Source: JAWXVD01 sp044425705 (GTDB lineage Bacteria > Bacillota > Clostridia > Lachnospirales > Lachnospiraceae). From it: a stretch of 13,470 bases of DNA. The stretch spans positions 1 to 13,470 of the forward strand of contig JAWXVD010000089.1 of assembly GCA_044425705.1 (NCBI GenBank), given 5' to 3'. A program made the translations under genes and the position numbers. The notes under the pieces were generated by a model. That model worked only from the letters and a program-made list of their open reading frames with translations, was not told the origin of the DNA and searched no databases. Shown here in pieces: positions 6,666 to 13,039 of the stretch (its first letter is position 1; each line of letters opens with the position of its first letter).

Positions 6666-7802
6666 ATGATTTTATTTAGAGTAGATGGAAATACAAGTAT
6701 TGGCACAGGTCATGTCATGCGCTGTTTATCCATAGCACAGGCATTAAATGCCCTTGGAGAATCTTGTGAATTTATAACAGCTGATTATTTTATGGAGCCT
6801 TTGATTACGGAAAAAGGATTTCTTTGTCATGTTCTACAAAACATCCAAATCACCGAACCAAAGATAACAAATAAAAATATTATCCTGACACCTACAAATT
6901 CAACTTTACAAACAGCGCCATTTGTTAGTACGAAATACGATGATTTAGATTCTGAAATTCCCAGTCTATGTAATTTCTTATCTAAATTATCTAACAAAAA
7001 CAGTAATAAAAAACCATTACTCCTCATAGACAGCTACTTTGTTACAAAAAAATATTTTGATACGCTATCTGATTATGCCCAGATTGTCTATATTGATGAT
7101 TTGTTTCAAGTACCAGGGCAGGTAGATTATCTAATTAACTATAATTGTTATGGACATTTGTTAGATTATGCAAGTCAATCCATTGCTAGAAAAGATTATT
7201 TATTAGGAACTTCTTTTGCACCTCTGCGAGCTGAATTCCAAAATGTTTCCTATACGATTCAAAAAGATTGTACACGTATCTTCATTACAACTGGTGGTGC
7301 TGACCAATTTAATATTAGTGGGCAATTATTGATGGAATTTTCTAAGCATCCCACCTTTTCTTCTTTTGAATTTCATGTGGTAATGGGTATGTTCCATCAG
7401 CACAAGGAATTTGTGGAGCAGTTAGCAACTCAATATACAAATATAAAACTGCACTATCAAGTGCAGTTCATGAGTGAATTGATGGAATCTTGCGATTTAG
7501 CAGTTTCTGCTGCTGGAAGCACCATCTATGAGTTATTAGCTATCGGTTTGCCAACCATCAGCTTTGCTTTTGTGGATAATCAAAATAGAATTGTAGACAC
7601 TTTGGGCAAAGAAGGTACTATTCTGTCCACTGGACACTACCAGCGAGATAGCTCACTACTAATATCTCGCACAGTAGATGCCATAATCAATTTATCAAAA
7701 GATTTTTCACTACGCAAAGTGCTCCATCAAAAAGGTAAACAAGCTTTAGATGGCAAGGGGGCTGCTAGAATTGCTACTGCCTTACTGGAATGGAGTCACT
7801 AA
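6666..7802 (+). CDS. pseG: UDP-2,4-diacetamido-2,4,6-trideoxy-beta-L-altropyranose hydrolase PseG
   Basis: PseG removes UDP from UDP-6-deoxy-AltdiNAc, the step before PseI. The 378-aa product is a GT-B-like (MurG-fold) enzyme. The family signature FRVDGNTSIGTGHVMRCLSI is at residues 4-23, with the catalytic histidine in GTGH at 16. Later landmarks are LLIDSYFV, VYIDDLF, RIFITTGGADQFN, MSELMESCDLAVSAAGSTIYELLAIGLPTISF and ENQ-like DNQNRI. The ATG at 6666 has GGAGG 5 nt upstream; a longer frame from a TTG at 6621 would start inside the hairpin and is rejected. It is about 100 aa longer than short PseG proteins, partly through a polar Asn/Lys/Thr-rich insert at about 61-116. That insert is too short to be a fused PseH acetyltransferase. 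Confidence 0.92.
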   Translation: MILFRVDGNTSIGTGHVMRCLSIAQALNALGESCEFITADYFMEPLITEKGFLCHVLQNIQITEPKITNKNIILTPTNSTLQTAPFVSTKYDDLDSEIPSLCNFLSKLSNKNSNKKPLLLIDSYFVTKKYFDTLSDYAQIVYIDDLFQVPGQVDYLINYNCYGHLLDYASQSIARKDYLLGTSFAPLRAEFQNVSYTIQKDCTRIFITTGGADQFNISGQLLMEFSKHPTFSSFEFHVVMGMFHQHKEFVEQLATQYTNIKLHYQVQFMSELMESCDLAVSAAGSTIYELLAIGLPTISFAFVDNQNRIVDTLGKEGTILSTGHYQRDSSLLISRTVDAIINLSKDFSLRKVLHQKGKQALDGKGAARIATALLEWSH

Positions 7803-7842
7803 AGATTCCGTTCACTGGTTTTGTATCGAATCTACCACAGAA

Positions 7843-7878
7843 AATAATCGCCCATGTTTCTTTGGGCGATTATTTTTG
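7843..7878. terminator. Bidirectional terminator between converging pseG and pseF
   Basis: AATAATCGCCCA (7843-7854) and TGGGCGATTATT (7863-7874) form a perfect 12-bp stem with an 8-nt loop. T runs lie on both sides (TTATTTTTG on plus, TTATTTT on minus). It serves pseG on the plus strand and pseF on the minus strand. Confidence 0.93.
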
Positions 7879-7910
7879 TATTATTACTATTTCTAAACAG
7901 TTACTAATTT

Positions 7911-8597
7911 TTATTCATGTAATATTTGATATTTGATTTCTGCCATTTTCCAATCTTCCATAGTGTCAATATCTTGTACTTCTAAATCACTGAGAATCAC
8001 CGGATATGTGTTTTTCATAACTACTGTTTTTTGCGTTAAGAAAGACTTCACGTTCAAGCAATAAAACTGACCACTATCATGATATTGTGGTTCTAAATCT
8101 TGAGAGCGCATTGGCATACATTCTGGATATTTAGGCTGTAATTTACCATCTTGAATAATCACACATCGCTGTGGTGGAAAGGAGAATTGTACCACAGGCA
8201 TAACCGTATCACCCTGACTTTCTTCTAACAGTGTCATAGCTTCTACTAGTCGTTCTTTCTCGATAAATGGAGCTGTGGGATAAATGCAACAAGCCAAATC
8301 AAAGGATTGTCCCATCTTTTCGTACTCCATCAATACTTCCTCTATCACATCTGCCGTAGTGGCAAAATCATTAGCCGTAGCTTCACTTCTAAAAAAAGGC
8401 ACACTAGCTCCTACTGCCTTGGCAATTTCTGCAATTTCCTTATCATCTGTAGAAACCATGACTTCATCAAATACCCCACTTGCCAACGCTGTTTCAATAG
8501 AATATTGTATAATGGGTTTTCCTAGAAATTCTTTGATATTTTTTCGTGGAATACGCTTACTTCCACCTCTAGCTGTAATCATTGCAATTTTTTTCAT
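7911..8597 (-). CDS. pseF: Pseudaminic acid cytidylyltransferase PseF
   Basis: PseF activates pseudaminic acid with CTP to CMP-Pse, the donor used by the glycosyltransferase. The 228-aa product has the CMP-sialate-synthetase signature MITARGGSKRIPRKNIK at residues 6-22, VMVSTDDKEIAEIA near 46-59, CCIYPTAPFI near 103-112 and DSGQFYCLN near 170-178. Its length matches PseF (about 230 aa) and the Pse context distinguishes it from NeuA. AGGAGG lies 6 nt before the ATG at 8597; the longer frame to 8663 has no such site. It is the last gene of the minus-strand Pse unit, 101 bp after the glycosyltransferase gene, and ends at the shared terminator. Confidence 0.92.
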   Translation of the reverse strand: MKKIAMITARGGSKRIPRKNIKEFLGKPIIQYSIETALASGVFDEVMVSTDDKEIAEIAKAVGASVPFFRSEATANDFATTADVIEEVLMEYEKMGQSFDLACCIYPTAPFIEKERLVEAMTLLEESQGDTVMPVVQFSFPPQRCVIIQDGKLQPKYPECMPMRSQDLEPQYHDSGQFYCLNVKSFLTQKTVVMKNTYPVILSDLEVQDIDTMEDWKMAEIKYQILHE

Positions 8598-8698
8598 GGC
8601 TAGCCTCCTTCTCACAGTCGAGCATCTGGTAACCCTTTCATTTTTAAAAAGTCCACTCGTCAAGAAATAAATTATTGTTTAAAAGCCACATTTTCGAC

Positions 8699-9721
8699 CT
8701 ACTTCTTATATCTTAATTTACGATAGAAAAACAACAAATCATAATATAACATAAATGCTAGCGTTGATTTCATCTGTACCTTTATCATTTTCTGCTGTTC
8801 TTTATCTACTTTGTTTTTATAATATGCATTTTCTTGGAAATTAGGGAAGGTTTCCTTCATTTCTTTTGCCATTGCACTCATAAAAGATAGTGAACGCCTA
8901 TCCTTTGATACTATATAAGAAAACAATGTATTTACATAAAACAATACCGCAAATTTATATTCTATTTCTTCATAATACTGTTCTAAATATTGCTTTTTCT
9001 TTGCTTCTTCAATCATCATTCTAGCTGCTACCATTCGATCTTCACAACGTTGTTTCGTAATGGTGTGGACAGTAGAGGTGTCATGTTGATAATAATAGTA
9101 CAACGGTTCATTGATATATTCAAAATGTGTTGCCTGCAATACAAAGGAATTGGAAACTGCATTATCTTCATAAAAAATATGCTCAGGAAATACAATGTTG
9201 TGTTGTTCTAATTGTTCTCTTTTATAAATTTTAATGACTAGACTACCCGTATTCATAATCAGCTTCTTATACTTGCTTTCATCCAATACACCTGTTTGAT
9301 CAAAGGTGTGATTTGCTACCTGCTTCCCAGGTTTCATGGAATGCTCATAAACGATTTGATAATCGCAGGCCACCATATCTGCCCCTGTCTCCTCAGCTTT
9401 ATGAATCATACGCTCATACATATCTGCAGTAATCCAATCATCACTATCAATAAAACCGATCCACTCCCCCTTCGCTAAGGAAAGTCCGATATTTTTCGCC
9501 CCCCCTTGCTTTTGATTCACTGGGGAGTGAACTGCATGAAATTTTCCTTCATATTGTTTTTCATACTTTTTCAATACTTCCAAGGAGTTATCCGTAGAAC
9601 AATCATCCACTGCAATAATTTCATAATCATCCAATGTTTGATTCACAAGAGACTCTAAACAATATTCTAATTTTCCATCTGCCACCATATTATAAACTGG
9701 TACAATGATACTTAATTTCAT
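8699..9721 (-). CDS. Family 2 glycosyltransferase
   Basis: The 340-aa protein has an N-terminal GT-A domain: KLSIIVPVYNM at 2-12, IIAVDDCSTDNS at 35-46, GGAKNIGLSLAKGEW at 73-87 and the metal/nucleotide motif DSDD at 92-95, followed by YEDNAVSN near 185. The C-terminal half is rich in aromatic and basic residues (LYYYYQHDTSTVH, then LAFMLYYDLLFFYRKLRYKK) and probably contacts the membrane. GAGGT precedes the ATG. Placed between pseC and pseF, it probably transfers Pse or another sugar of the same glycan; the acceptor and the sugar cannot be read from the sequence. No flagellin gene is seen in the window. Confidence 0.88.
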   Translation of the reverse strand: MKLSIIVPVYNMVADGKLEYCLESLVNQTLDDYEIIAVDDCSTDNSLEVLKKYEKQYEGKFHAVHSPVNQKQGGAKNIGLSLAKGEWIGFIDSDDWITADMYERMIHKAEETGADMVACDYQIVYEHSMKPGKQVANHTFDQTGVLDESKYKKLIMNTGSLVIKIYKREQLEQHNIVFPEHIFYEDNAVSNSFVLQATHFEYINEPLYYYYQHDTSTVHTITKQRCEDRMVAARMMIEEAKKKQYLEQYYEEIEYKFAVLFYVNTLFSYIVSKDRRSLSFMSAMAKEMKETFPNFQENAYYKNKVDKEQQKMIKVQMKSTLAFMLYYDLLFFYRKLRYKK

Positions 9722-9775
9722 GATTCTACCTCATTTTTTATTATTACTTATTTTCAATCTAATATCCATCACTTG

Positions 9776-9797
9776 GCCAAAGTCTGGCAACTTTGGC
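9776..9797 (-). other. Intercistronic hairpin upstream of the glycosyltransferase gene
   Basis: GCCAAAG (9776-9782) and CTTTGGC (9791-9797) pair perfectly around an 8-nt loop in the 118-bp gap between pseC and the glycosyltransferase gene. No T run follows on the transcribed strand. Confidence 0.55.
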
Positions 9798-9815
9798 TCG
9801 AAGAGACAAATTGCT

Positions 9816-9840
9816 GGTTGAAAAATCTTATTTTTCAACC
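9816..9840 (-). other. Perfect hairpin at the pseC stop codon
   Basis: GGTTGAAAAAT (9816-9826) and ATTTTTCAACC (9830-9840) form an 11-bp stem with a 3-nt loop that begins in the last base of the pseC stop codon. The stem itself contains the only T run, so it may be a weak or leaky terminator or an mRNA-stabilising hairpin. Confidence 0.6.
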
Positions 9841-11033
9841 TATACACCATAATAATTCGCTATCTTCTCCACTGCTTCAATCACATCTGCCACGTCTTGT
9901 TCTGACATACCGTAATATAATGGCAAACTGATGATTTCTTCATAGAGTGCTTCTGCTTTTGGGCAAATTCCTTTTTTATATCCTAACTTCTGATAGTATG
10001 GAAAATAATATGTTGGTATATAATGCACATTACAACACACATTTTCTGCTGCCAATGCATCAAAAAACTCTTTTCTATTAATACTTAATTTTTCTGATTT
10101 CATTCGTAAAATATAAAGATGTCTCGTAGTATCTGATTCTGGAATTTCTTTTTGTACCGTAATACTTGGCAATTTATCGAAGGCTTCATTATACTGCTTT
10201 ACAATTTCTTTTCTTCGCTGACTAAACATTTCTAATTTATCTAGTTGACTACAAAGAAGTCCTGCCTGAATGTCTGTCATACGATAATTATATCCCAAGT
10301 CGATTTGTTCATAATACCAACCACCATGAGGATCTCCCTCTAACAAACCTTCATCTCTCGTGATTCCATGGGAACGAAAGAGCAACAAACGCTGATACAA
10401 CTCTTCACTATTCGTCATTACTGCTCCGCCTTCACCACCAGTTACTGTCTTTACTGGATGGAAACTAAAGGTTGTCATATCTGCAACACTTCCCACTTTT
10501 GCTTCTTTATACTTCGTGCCGATCGAATGTGCCCCATCCTCAATTAATACTAAGTTATTTTCTCTTGCTATCTCTAATAAAGGATCTAACTCTACTGCTT
10601 GACCTGTAAAATCAACTGCTACGACAGCTTTTGTTTGATCCGTAATTTTCTCTTTTACAGATGCTGGATTTATATTGTATGTTTCTTCATTAATATCAGC
10701 AAAAACAGGCTTTGCCCCACAATATAAGGCACAATTGGCAGAAGCTGCAAACGTAATCGGTGTAGTAATCACTTCATCTCCAGCACCCACACCTGCTGCC
10801 AAACAAGCAACATGAAGTGCTGCCGTTCCATTACTTACAGCCACCGCATATTTTGCACCAGTTATCTCACACAACTTCTTTTCCAATTCCACAATTTTAG
10901 GCCCACATGTCAAATAATCACTCTTCAACACATCCATCACCGCCTGATAATCCGCCTCATCTAAATACTGATGCCCATAATATAATTTACTCTCCCTAAC
11001 TGGAGCTCCTCCACAAATCGCTGGCTTGTTCAT
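9840..11033 (-). CDS. pseC: UDP-4-amino-4,6-dideoxy-N-acetyl-beta-L-altrosamine transaminase PseC
   Basis: PseC is the PLP-dependent aminotransferase that converts the 4-keto product of PseB to the 4-amino sugar with glutamate. The 397-aa product is a DegT/DnrJ/EryC1-fold enzyme. YYGHQYLDEADYQAVMDVLK and YLTCGPKIVELE open it, SNGTAALHVA is at 68-77, EDGAHSIG at 165-172, and the Schiff-base lysine is K195 in SFHPVKTVTGGEGG. DLGYNYRMTDIQAGL and HYIPTYYFPYYQKLGY near the end are typical of PseC. Start choice is uncertain: GTG 11057, ATG 11045 and ATG 11033 are in frame. The ATG at 11045 directly abuts the GGAAGG site and is unlikely. MNKPAICGGAPVR at 11033 looks like the family N-terminus. It follows pseB on the same strand. 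Confidence 0.93.
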   Translation of the reverse strand: MNKPAICGGAPVRESKLYYGHQYLDEADYQAVMDVLKSDYLTCGPKIVELEKKLCEITGAKYAVAVSNGTAALHVACLAAGVGAGDEVITTPITFAASANCALYCGAKPVFADINEETYNINPASVKEKITDQTKAVVAVDFTGQAVELDPLLEIARENNLVLIEDGAHSIGTKYKEAKVGSVADMTTFSFHPVKTVTGGEGGAVMTNSEELYQRLLLFRSHGITRDEGLLEGDPHGGWYYEQIDLGYNYRMTDIQAGLLCSQLDKLEMFSQRRKEIVKQYNEAFDKLPSITVQKEIPESDTTRHLYILRMKSEKLSINRKEFFDALAAENVCCNVHYIPTYYFPYYQKLGYKKGICPKAEALYEEIISLPLYYGMSEQDVADVIEAVEKIANYYGV

Positions 11034-11155
11034 TTTGTCATCCATCCTTCCTATCACTTAATACCTAAATTCTACAAAAAGGACAAACAGTTCATCTACT
11101 GCATGCCCTTAACTTTATACTTTACCTATTTTTATATACTGTATTATGAAGTGTT

Positions 11156-12151
11156 TTATTTTTCTAAATCTACAGTCTTCAGTAACTCTTTTAATTCTTC
11201 CACTGATAACCACTCTGTATTATTGTCAGATGAATACGAAAATCCATCTTCTACCTTTTTACCACTCATATTTGGTTGTTGTTTATCATTCCATACCATT
11301 TGAGGATATACGATAAAGTGTTTGTCATATTCATAAGTTGTCATAGAGTCTTCTACTGTTACCATAATTTCATGAAGTTTTTCACCTTCACGAATACCAA
11401 CCTCTGGCATTTCACAACCTGGGCACATAGCTTGTGCCAAATCTGTAATTTTAAAAGATGGAATCTTGCTGATAAATGTTTCTCCACCTGTTGCTTCTTC
11501 TAATGCCTTGATTACCAACTGTACGCCTTCTGTTAAACTAATCCAGAAACGTGTCATTCTATAGTCTGTAATCGGTAATTCCATTTTTCCATTTTTAATC
11601 ATATTGTTAAAGAATGGGATAACCGAACCACGGCTACCTGCTACATTTCCATAACGTACAATAGAGAAATTAATGTCTTTGTGACCTGCATAGGCATTGG
11701 CTGCAATAAATAATTTATCCGATACTAACTTCGTTCCACCATATAAGTTTACTGGATTTACTGCCTTATCAGTAGATAATGCCACTACTTTTTTTACCCC
11801 TGAATCAAGAGCTGCATCAATGATATTCTGTGCACCTGTAATATTTGTCTTGATGGCTTCATTGGGATTATATTCGCAAGCTGGTACTTGTTTCATAGCC
11901 GCAGCATGAATCACATAATCTACACCTTCAAATGCTCTTTGTAATCTTTCTTTATCTCTTACGTCTCCAATAAAGAAACGAAGTTTATGTGCGTATTCTT
12001 TAAAATCGTTGGCCATCATCCATTGTTTGAATTCATCTCTTGAGTAGATGATGATTTTCTTTGGTTCATAATTTTCTAATACATACTTGGTAAAACACTT
12101 TCCAAAAGATCCTGTTCCACCTGTAATGAGTATTGTTTTATTGTTTAACAT
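11156..12151 (-). CDS. pseB: UDP-N-acetylglucosamine 4,6-dehydratase (inverting) PseB
   Basis: PseB carries out the first Pse step: C4 oxidation, C6 dehydration and C5 inversion of UDP-GlcNAc, giving the 4-keto-L-arabino-hexulose. The 331-aa protein is an extended short-chain dehydrogenase of normal family length. The NAD(P)-binding GGTGSFG is at 11-17 and FIGDVRD at 60-66. The catalytic pair D128-K129 lies in STDKAVNP and the YxxxK motif is Y137-GGT-K141. SIVRYGNVAGSRGSVIPFF and PITDYRMTRFWISL match the family. GGAGGAAATAATAA precedes the ATG at 12151. It is the first gene of the minus-strand Pse unit and has a strong promoter about 50 bp upstream. Confidence 0.94.
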   Translation of the reverse strand: MLNNKTILITGGTGSFGKCFTKYVLENYEPKKIIIYSRDEFKQWMMANDFKEYAHKLRFFIGDVRDKERLQRAFEGVDYVIHAAAMKQVPACEYNPNEAIKTNITGAQNIIDAALDSGVKKVVALSTDKAVNPVNLYGGTKLVSDKLFIAANAYAGHKDINFSIVRYGNVAGSRGSVIPFFNNMIKNGKMELPITDYRMTRFWISLTEGVQLVIKALEEATGGETFISKIPSFKITDLAQAMCPGCEMPEVGIREGEKLHEIMVTVEDSMTTYEYDKHFIVYPQMVWNDKQQPNMSGKKVEDGFSYSSDNNTEWLSVEELKELLKTVDLEK

Positions 12152-12203
12152 TTATTATTTCCTCCATCGGTTATCTATCATTTATCACTGAACAATTAGG
12201 AAA

Positions 12204-12232
12204 ATTATAGCATATCAGTGGTATTTATGCAA
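12204..12232 (-). promoter_or_regulatory. Promoter of pseB-pseC-GT2-pseF
   Basis: On the minus strand TTGCAT (12227-12232) is followed after 17 bp by a perfect TATAAT (12204-12209) that also has an extended -10 TGC. The transcript would start about 45 bp before the pseB ATG. Confidence 0.85.
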
Positions 12233-12241
12233 TCACTCATG

Positions 12242-12256
12242 GATAATGTTTGAAAT
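12242..12256 (+). repeat. Boundary repeat copy 1 (GATAATGTTTGAAAT)
   Basis: First of four identical 15-bp copies (12242, 12433, 12853, 13275). It marks the left end of the palindromic element. The five bases before it (TCATG) also match copy 3. Confidence 0.85.
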
Positions 12257-12257
12257 G

Positions 12258-12412
12258 GTTACATTTCACGCCCACACAAATCACTCCGCTGATTTGTGTG
12301 GAGAGAACGATTACAAGAGCCAATTAGCATGCCCCTCGCCGTAAGGCGATTTTAAATGGGCATGCGACTGTTACTTTTTGCACCCACACGTAGTGTGGGT
12401 GTGAAAAGTAAC
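12258..12412. repeat. 155-bp palindromic element with terminal inverted repeats
   Basis: The ends GTTACATTTCACGCCCACAC (12258-12277) and GTGTGGGTGTGAAAAGTAAC (12393-12412) are inverted copies matching at 18 of 20 positions. Three palindromes lie within. The first pairs CCACACAAATCA with TGATTTGTGTGG (12272-12301, 12-bp perfect stem). The second pairs GCATGCCC with GGGCATGC (12327-12365) and encloses TCGCC-GTAA-GGCGA. The third pairs 12370-12389 with 12393-12412 around a 3-nt loop, 18 of 20 matched. No ORF is evident. It could be a miniature mobile element, a REP-like repeat or a structured RNA. Confidence 0.7.
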
Positions 12413-12506
12413 TCGAAATGTTTATGAACCTTGATAATGTTTGAAATATTACTTTTTATAAACAATAAAAGCACATAATTCCAAGCTGTACTTTTTCGAT
12501 ATTATA

Positions 12507-12515
12507 TGCTAGAAT
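12507..12515 (+). promoter_or_regulatory. Extended -10 promoter of toxin gene 1
   Basis: TGC followed by TAGAAT forms an extended -10 box; no convincing -35 is seen. Transcription would begin near 12522, at the start of the shared leader module. The corresponding box in unit 2 is TGC-TAAAAT. Confidence 0.6.
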
Positions 12516-12556
12516 TCTTCCATGGTACTACCATAACGGTAGGCGGTTTCCCTCTA

Positions 12557-12602
12557 TACTTCTGGAGGGTTATGCCCTCTAAGTACATTGTTTCTTACAA
12601 TG
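12557..12602 (+). promoter_or_regulatory. Two leader hairpins before toxin gene 1
   Basis: Hairpin one pairs TACTT (12557) and GGAGGG (12564-12569) with CCCTCT (12575-12580) and AAGTA. Hairpin two pairs CATTGT (12586-12591) with ACAATG (12597-12602). The ribosome binding site AAAGGAGGG follows at 12605-12613. TTTCCC at 12547-12552 can alternatively pair with GGGAAA at 12602-12607 and mask it. The same leader occurs 420 bp downstream in unit 2 (about 12976-13022), where a G restores one extra base pair. Confidence 0.65.
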
Positions 12603-12619
12603 GGAAAGGAGGGATTGCT

Positions 12620-12706
12620 ATGGTTACATATTCGGAATTATTTCAATTTTGTTTGTTAATCGTTGCTATTGTAGGTCTTGTTTACAAGATTTCACATAAA
12701 AAATAA
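12620..12706 (+). CDS. Small hydrophobic type I toxin, copy 1 (holin-like)
   Basis: This 28-aa peptide starts MVTYSELFQF, has one transmembrane segment (about residues 8-22, CLLIVAIVGLVY) and ends in a basic tail KISHKK. N-terminal polar residues, a single helix and a cationic C-terminus are the layout of Firmicutes type I toxins such as TxpA, BsrG, Fst and the small 'putative holin-like toxin' family, which depolarise or disturb the membrane. I infer the toxin role from this pattern and from the antisense RNA; I cannot verify homology. AAAGGAGGG ends 6 nt before the ATG at 12620. An uninterrupted in-frame extension upstream to 12506 exists but covers the structured leader and lacks its own binding site. 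The stop codon is inside the 5' arm of the terminator. Confidence 0.75.
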   Translation: MVTYSELFQFCLLIVAIVGLVYKISHKK

Positions 12707-12740
12707 TCGCCTGTCCTCAGAAAACTAGCGATTATTTTTT
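12698..12740. terminator. Bidirectional terminator of toxin 1 and its antisense RNA
   Basis: ATAATCGC (12703-12710) and GCGATTAT (12728-12735) form an 8-bp stem with a 17-nt loop. It is preceded by a run of A and followed by a run of T, so it works in both directions. The stem extends through A-T pairs (AAAAA with TTTTT). Confidence 0.9.
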
Positions 12741-12785
12741 AGCTTTTATATGAGGGACAACCGTCTATCGGTAGTACCTTTTTAT
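12698..12785 (-). ncRNA. Predicted antisense (antitoxin) RNA 1
   Basis: Predicted from the consensus minus-strand promoter at 12792-12820 and the shared terminator. The RNA of about 85-90 nt would start near 12785, carry the GGTACTACC...TCCCTC module at its 5' end and finish in the T run before the toxin stop codon. It overlaps the 3' end of the toxin mRNA antisense. Its TCCCTC can also pair with GAGGGA of the toxin ribosome binding site. No ORF is visible in it. This matches the organisation of txpA/RatA and bsrG/SR4. Confidence 0.7.
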
Positions 12786-12791
12786 ATTTTT

Positions 12792-12820
12792 ATACTAAAC
12801 TAGATTTCTTTATCTGTCAA
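12792..12820 (-). promoter_or_regulatory. Antisense RNA promoter 1
   Basis: On the minus strand TTGACA (12815-12820), 17 bp, TAGTAT (12792-12797). The -35 is perfect and the spacing optimal. This looks much stronger than the toxin promoter, as expected for an antitoxin. Confidence 0.85.
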
Positions 12821-12926
12821 CGGATTTTTCACTCCCCAAACCACCAGTCATGGATAATGTTTGAAATATTCCTTTTTATAAACAATAAAATCACATAATT
12901 TCATGCTATACTTTTCCGACATTATG

Positions 12927-12935
12927 TGCTAAAAT
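12927..12935 (+). promoter_or_regulatory. Extended -10 promoter of toxin gene 2
   Basis: TGC-TAAAAT at the same relative position as in unit 1, with an expected start near 12942. The upstream region differs from unit 1 at scattered bases, so strengths may differ. Confidence 0.6.
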
Positions 12936-13039
12936 TCTTCCATGGTACTACCATAACGGTAGGCGGTTTCCCTCTGTACTTCTGGAGGGTTATGCCCTCT
13001 AAGTACATTGTTTCTTACAATGGGAAAGGAGGGATTGCT

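Larger units (their letters stand above)
12524..12778. repeat. Inverted leader/antisense module flanking toxin gene 1
   Basis: The left arm (12524-12554) runs GGTACTACC, a spacer, GCGGTT, TCCCTC. The right arm (12752-12778) read on the minus strand runs GGTACTACC, GATAGA, CGGTTG, TCCCTC. They are imperfect inverted copies separated by the toxin gene. Each arm sits just after a predicted transcription start, so both RNAs carry nearly the same 5' sequence. Confidence 0.8.
12433..12852 (+). repeat. Tandem cassette unit 1 (type I toxin-antitoxin locus)
   Basis: This 420-bp unit starts at boundary repeat copy 2 (12433-12447) and is followed head-to-tail by a second copy. It contains toxin promoter, structured leader, toxin ORF, bidirectional terminator and antisense promoter. 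From about 12516 to 12640 it is nearly identical to unit 2; the upstream promoter area and terminator loop are more diverged. Confidence 0.9.

Noticed and set aside
8284..8670. Plus-strand ORF of 128 codons opposite pseF
   Set aside because: It is the shadow of the well-supported pseF gene, has no recognisable motifs and no credible ribosome binding site.
12251..12412. Target-site duplication (GAAATG) flanking the palindromic element
   Set aside because: GAAATG occurs on both sides, but two extra bases (TC) separate the right copy from the terminal repeat and the left copy belongs to the boundary repeat, so it is not a clean duplication.
12506..12706. 66-codon ORF that includes toxin 1, starting at an upstream ATG, with an equivalent at 12926-13126
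   Set aside because: The first 38 codons cover the structured leader and inverted module and have no ribosome binding site. The internal ATG has an excellent one, and the remaining 28 aa match the size and layout of type I toxins. The sequence conservation upstream is explained by RNA structure.
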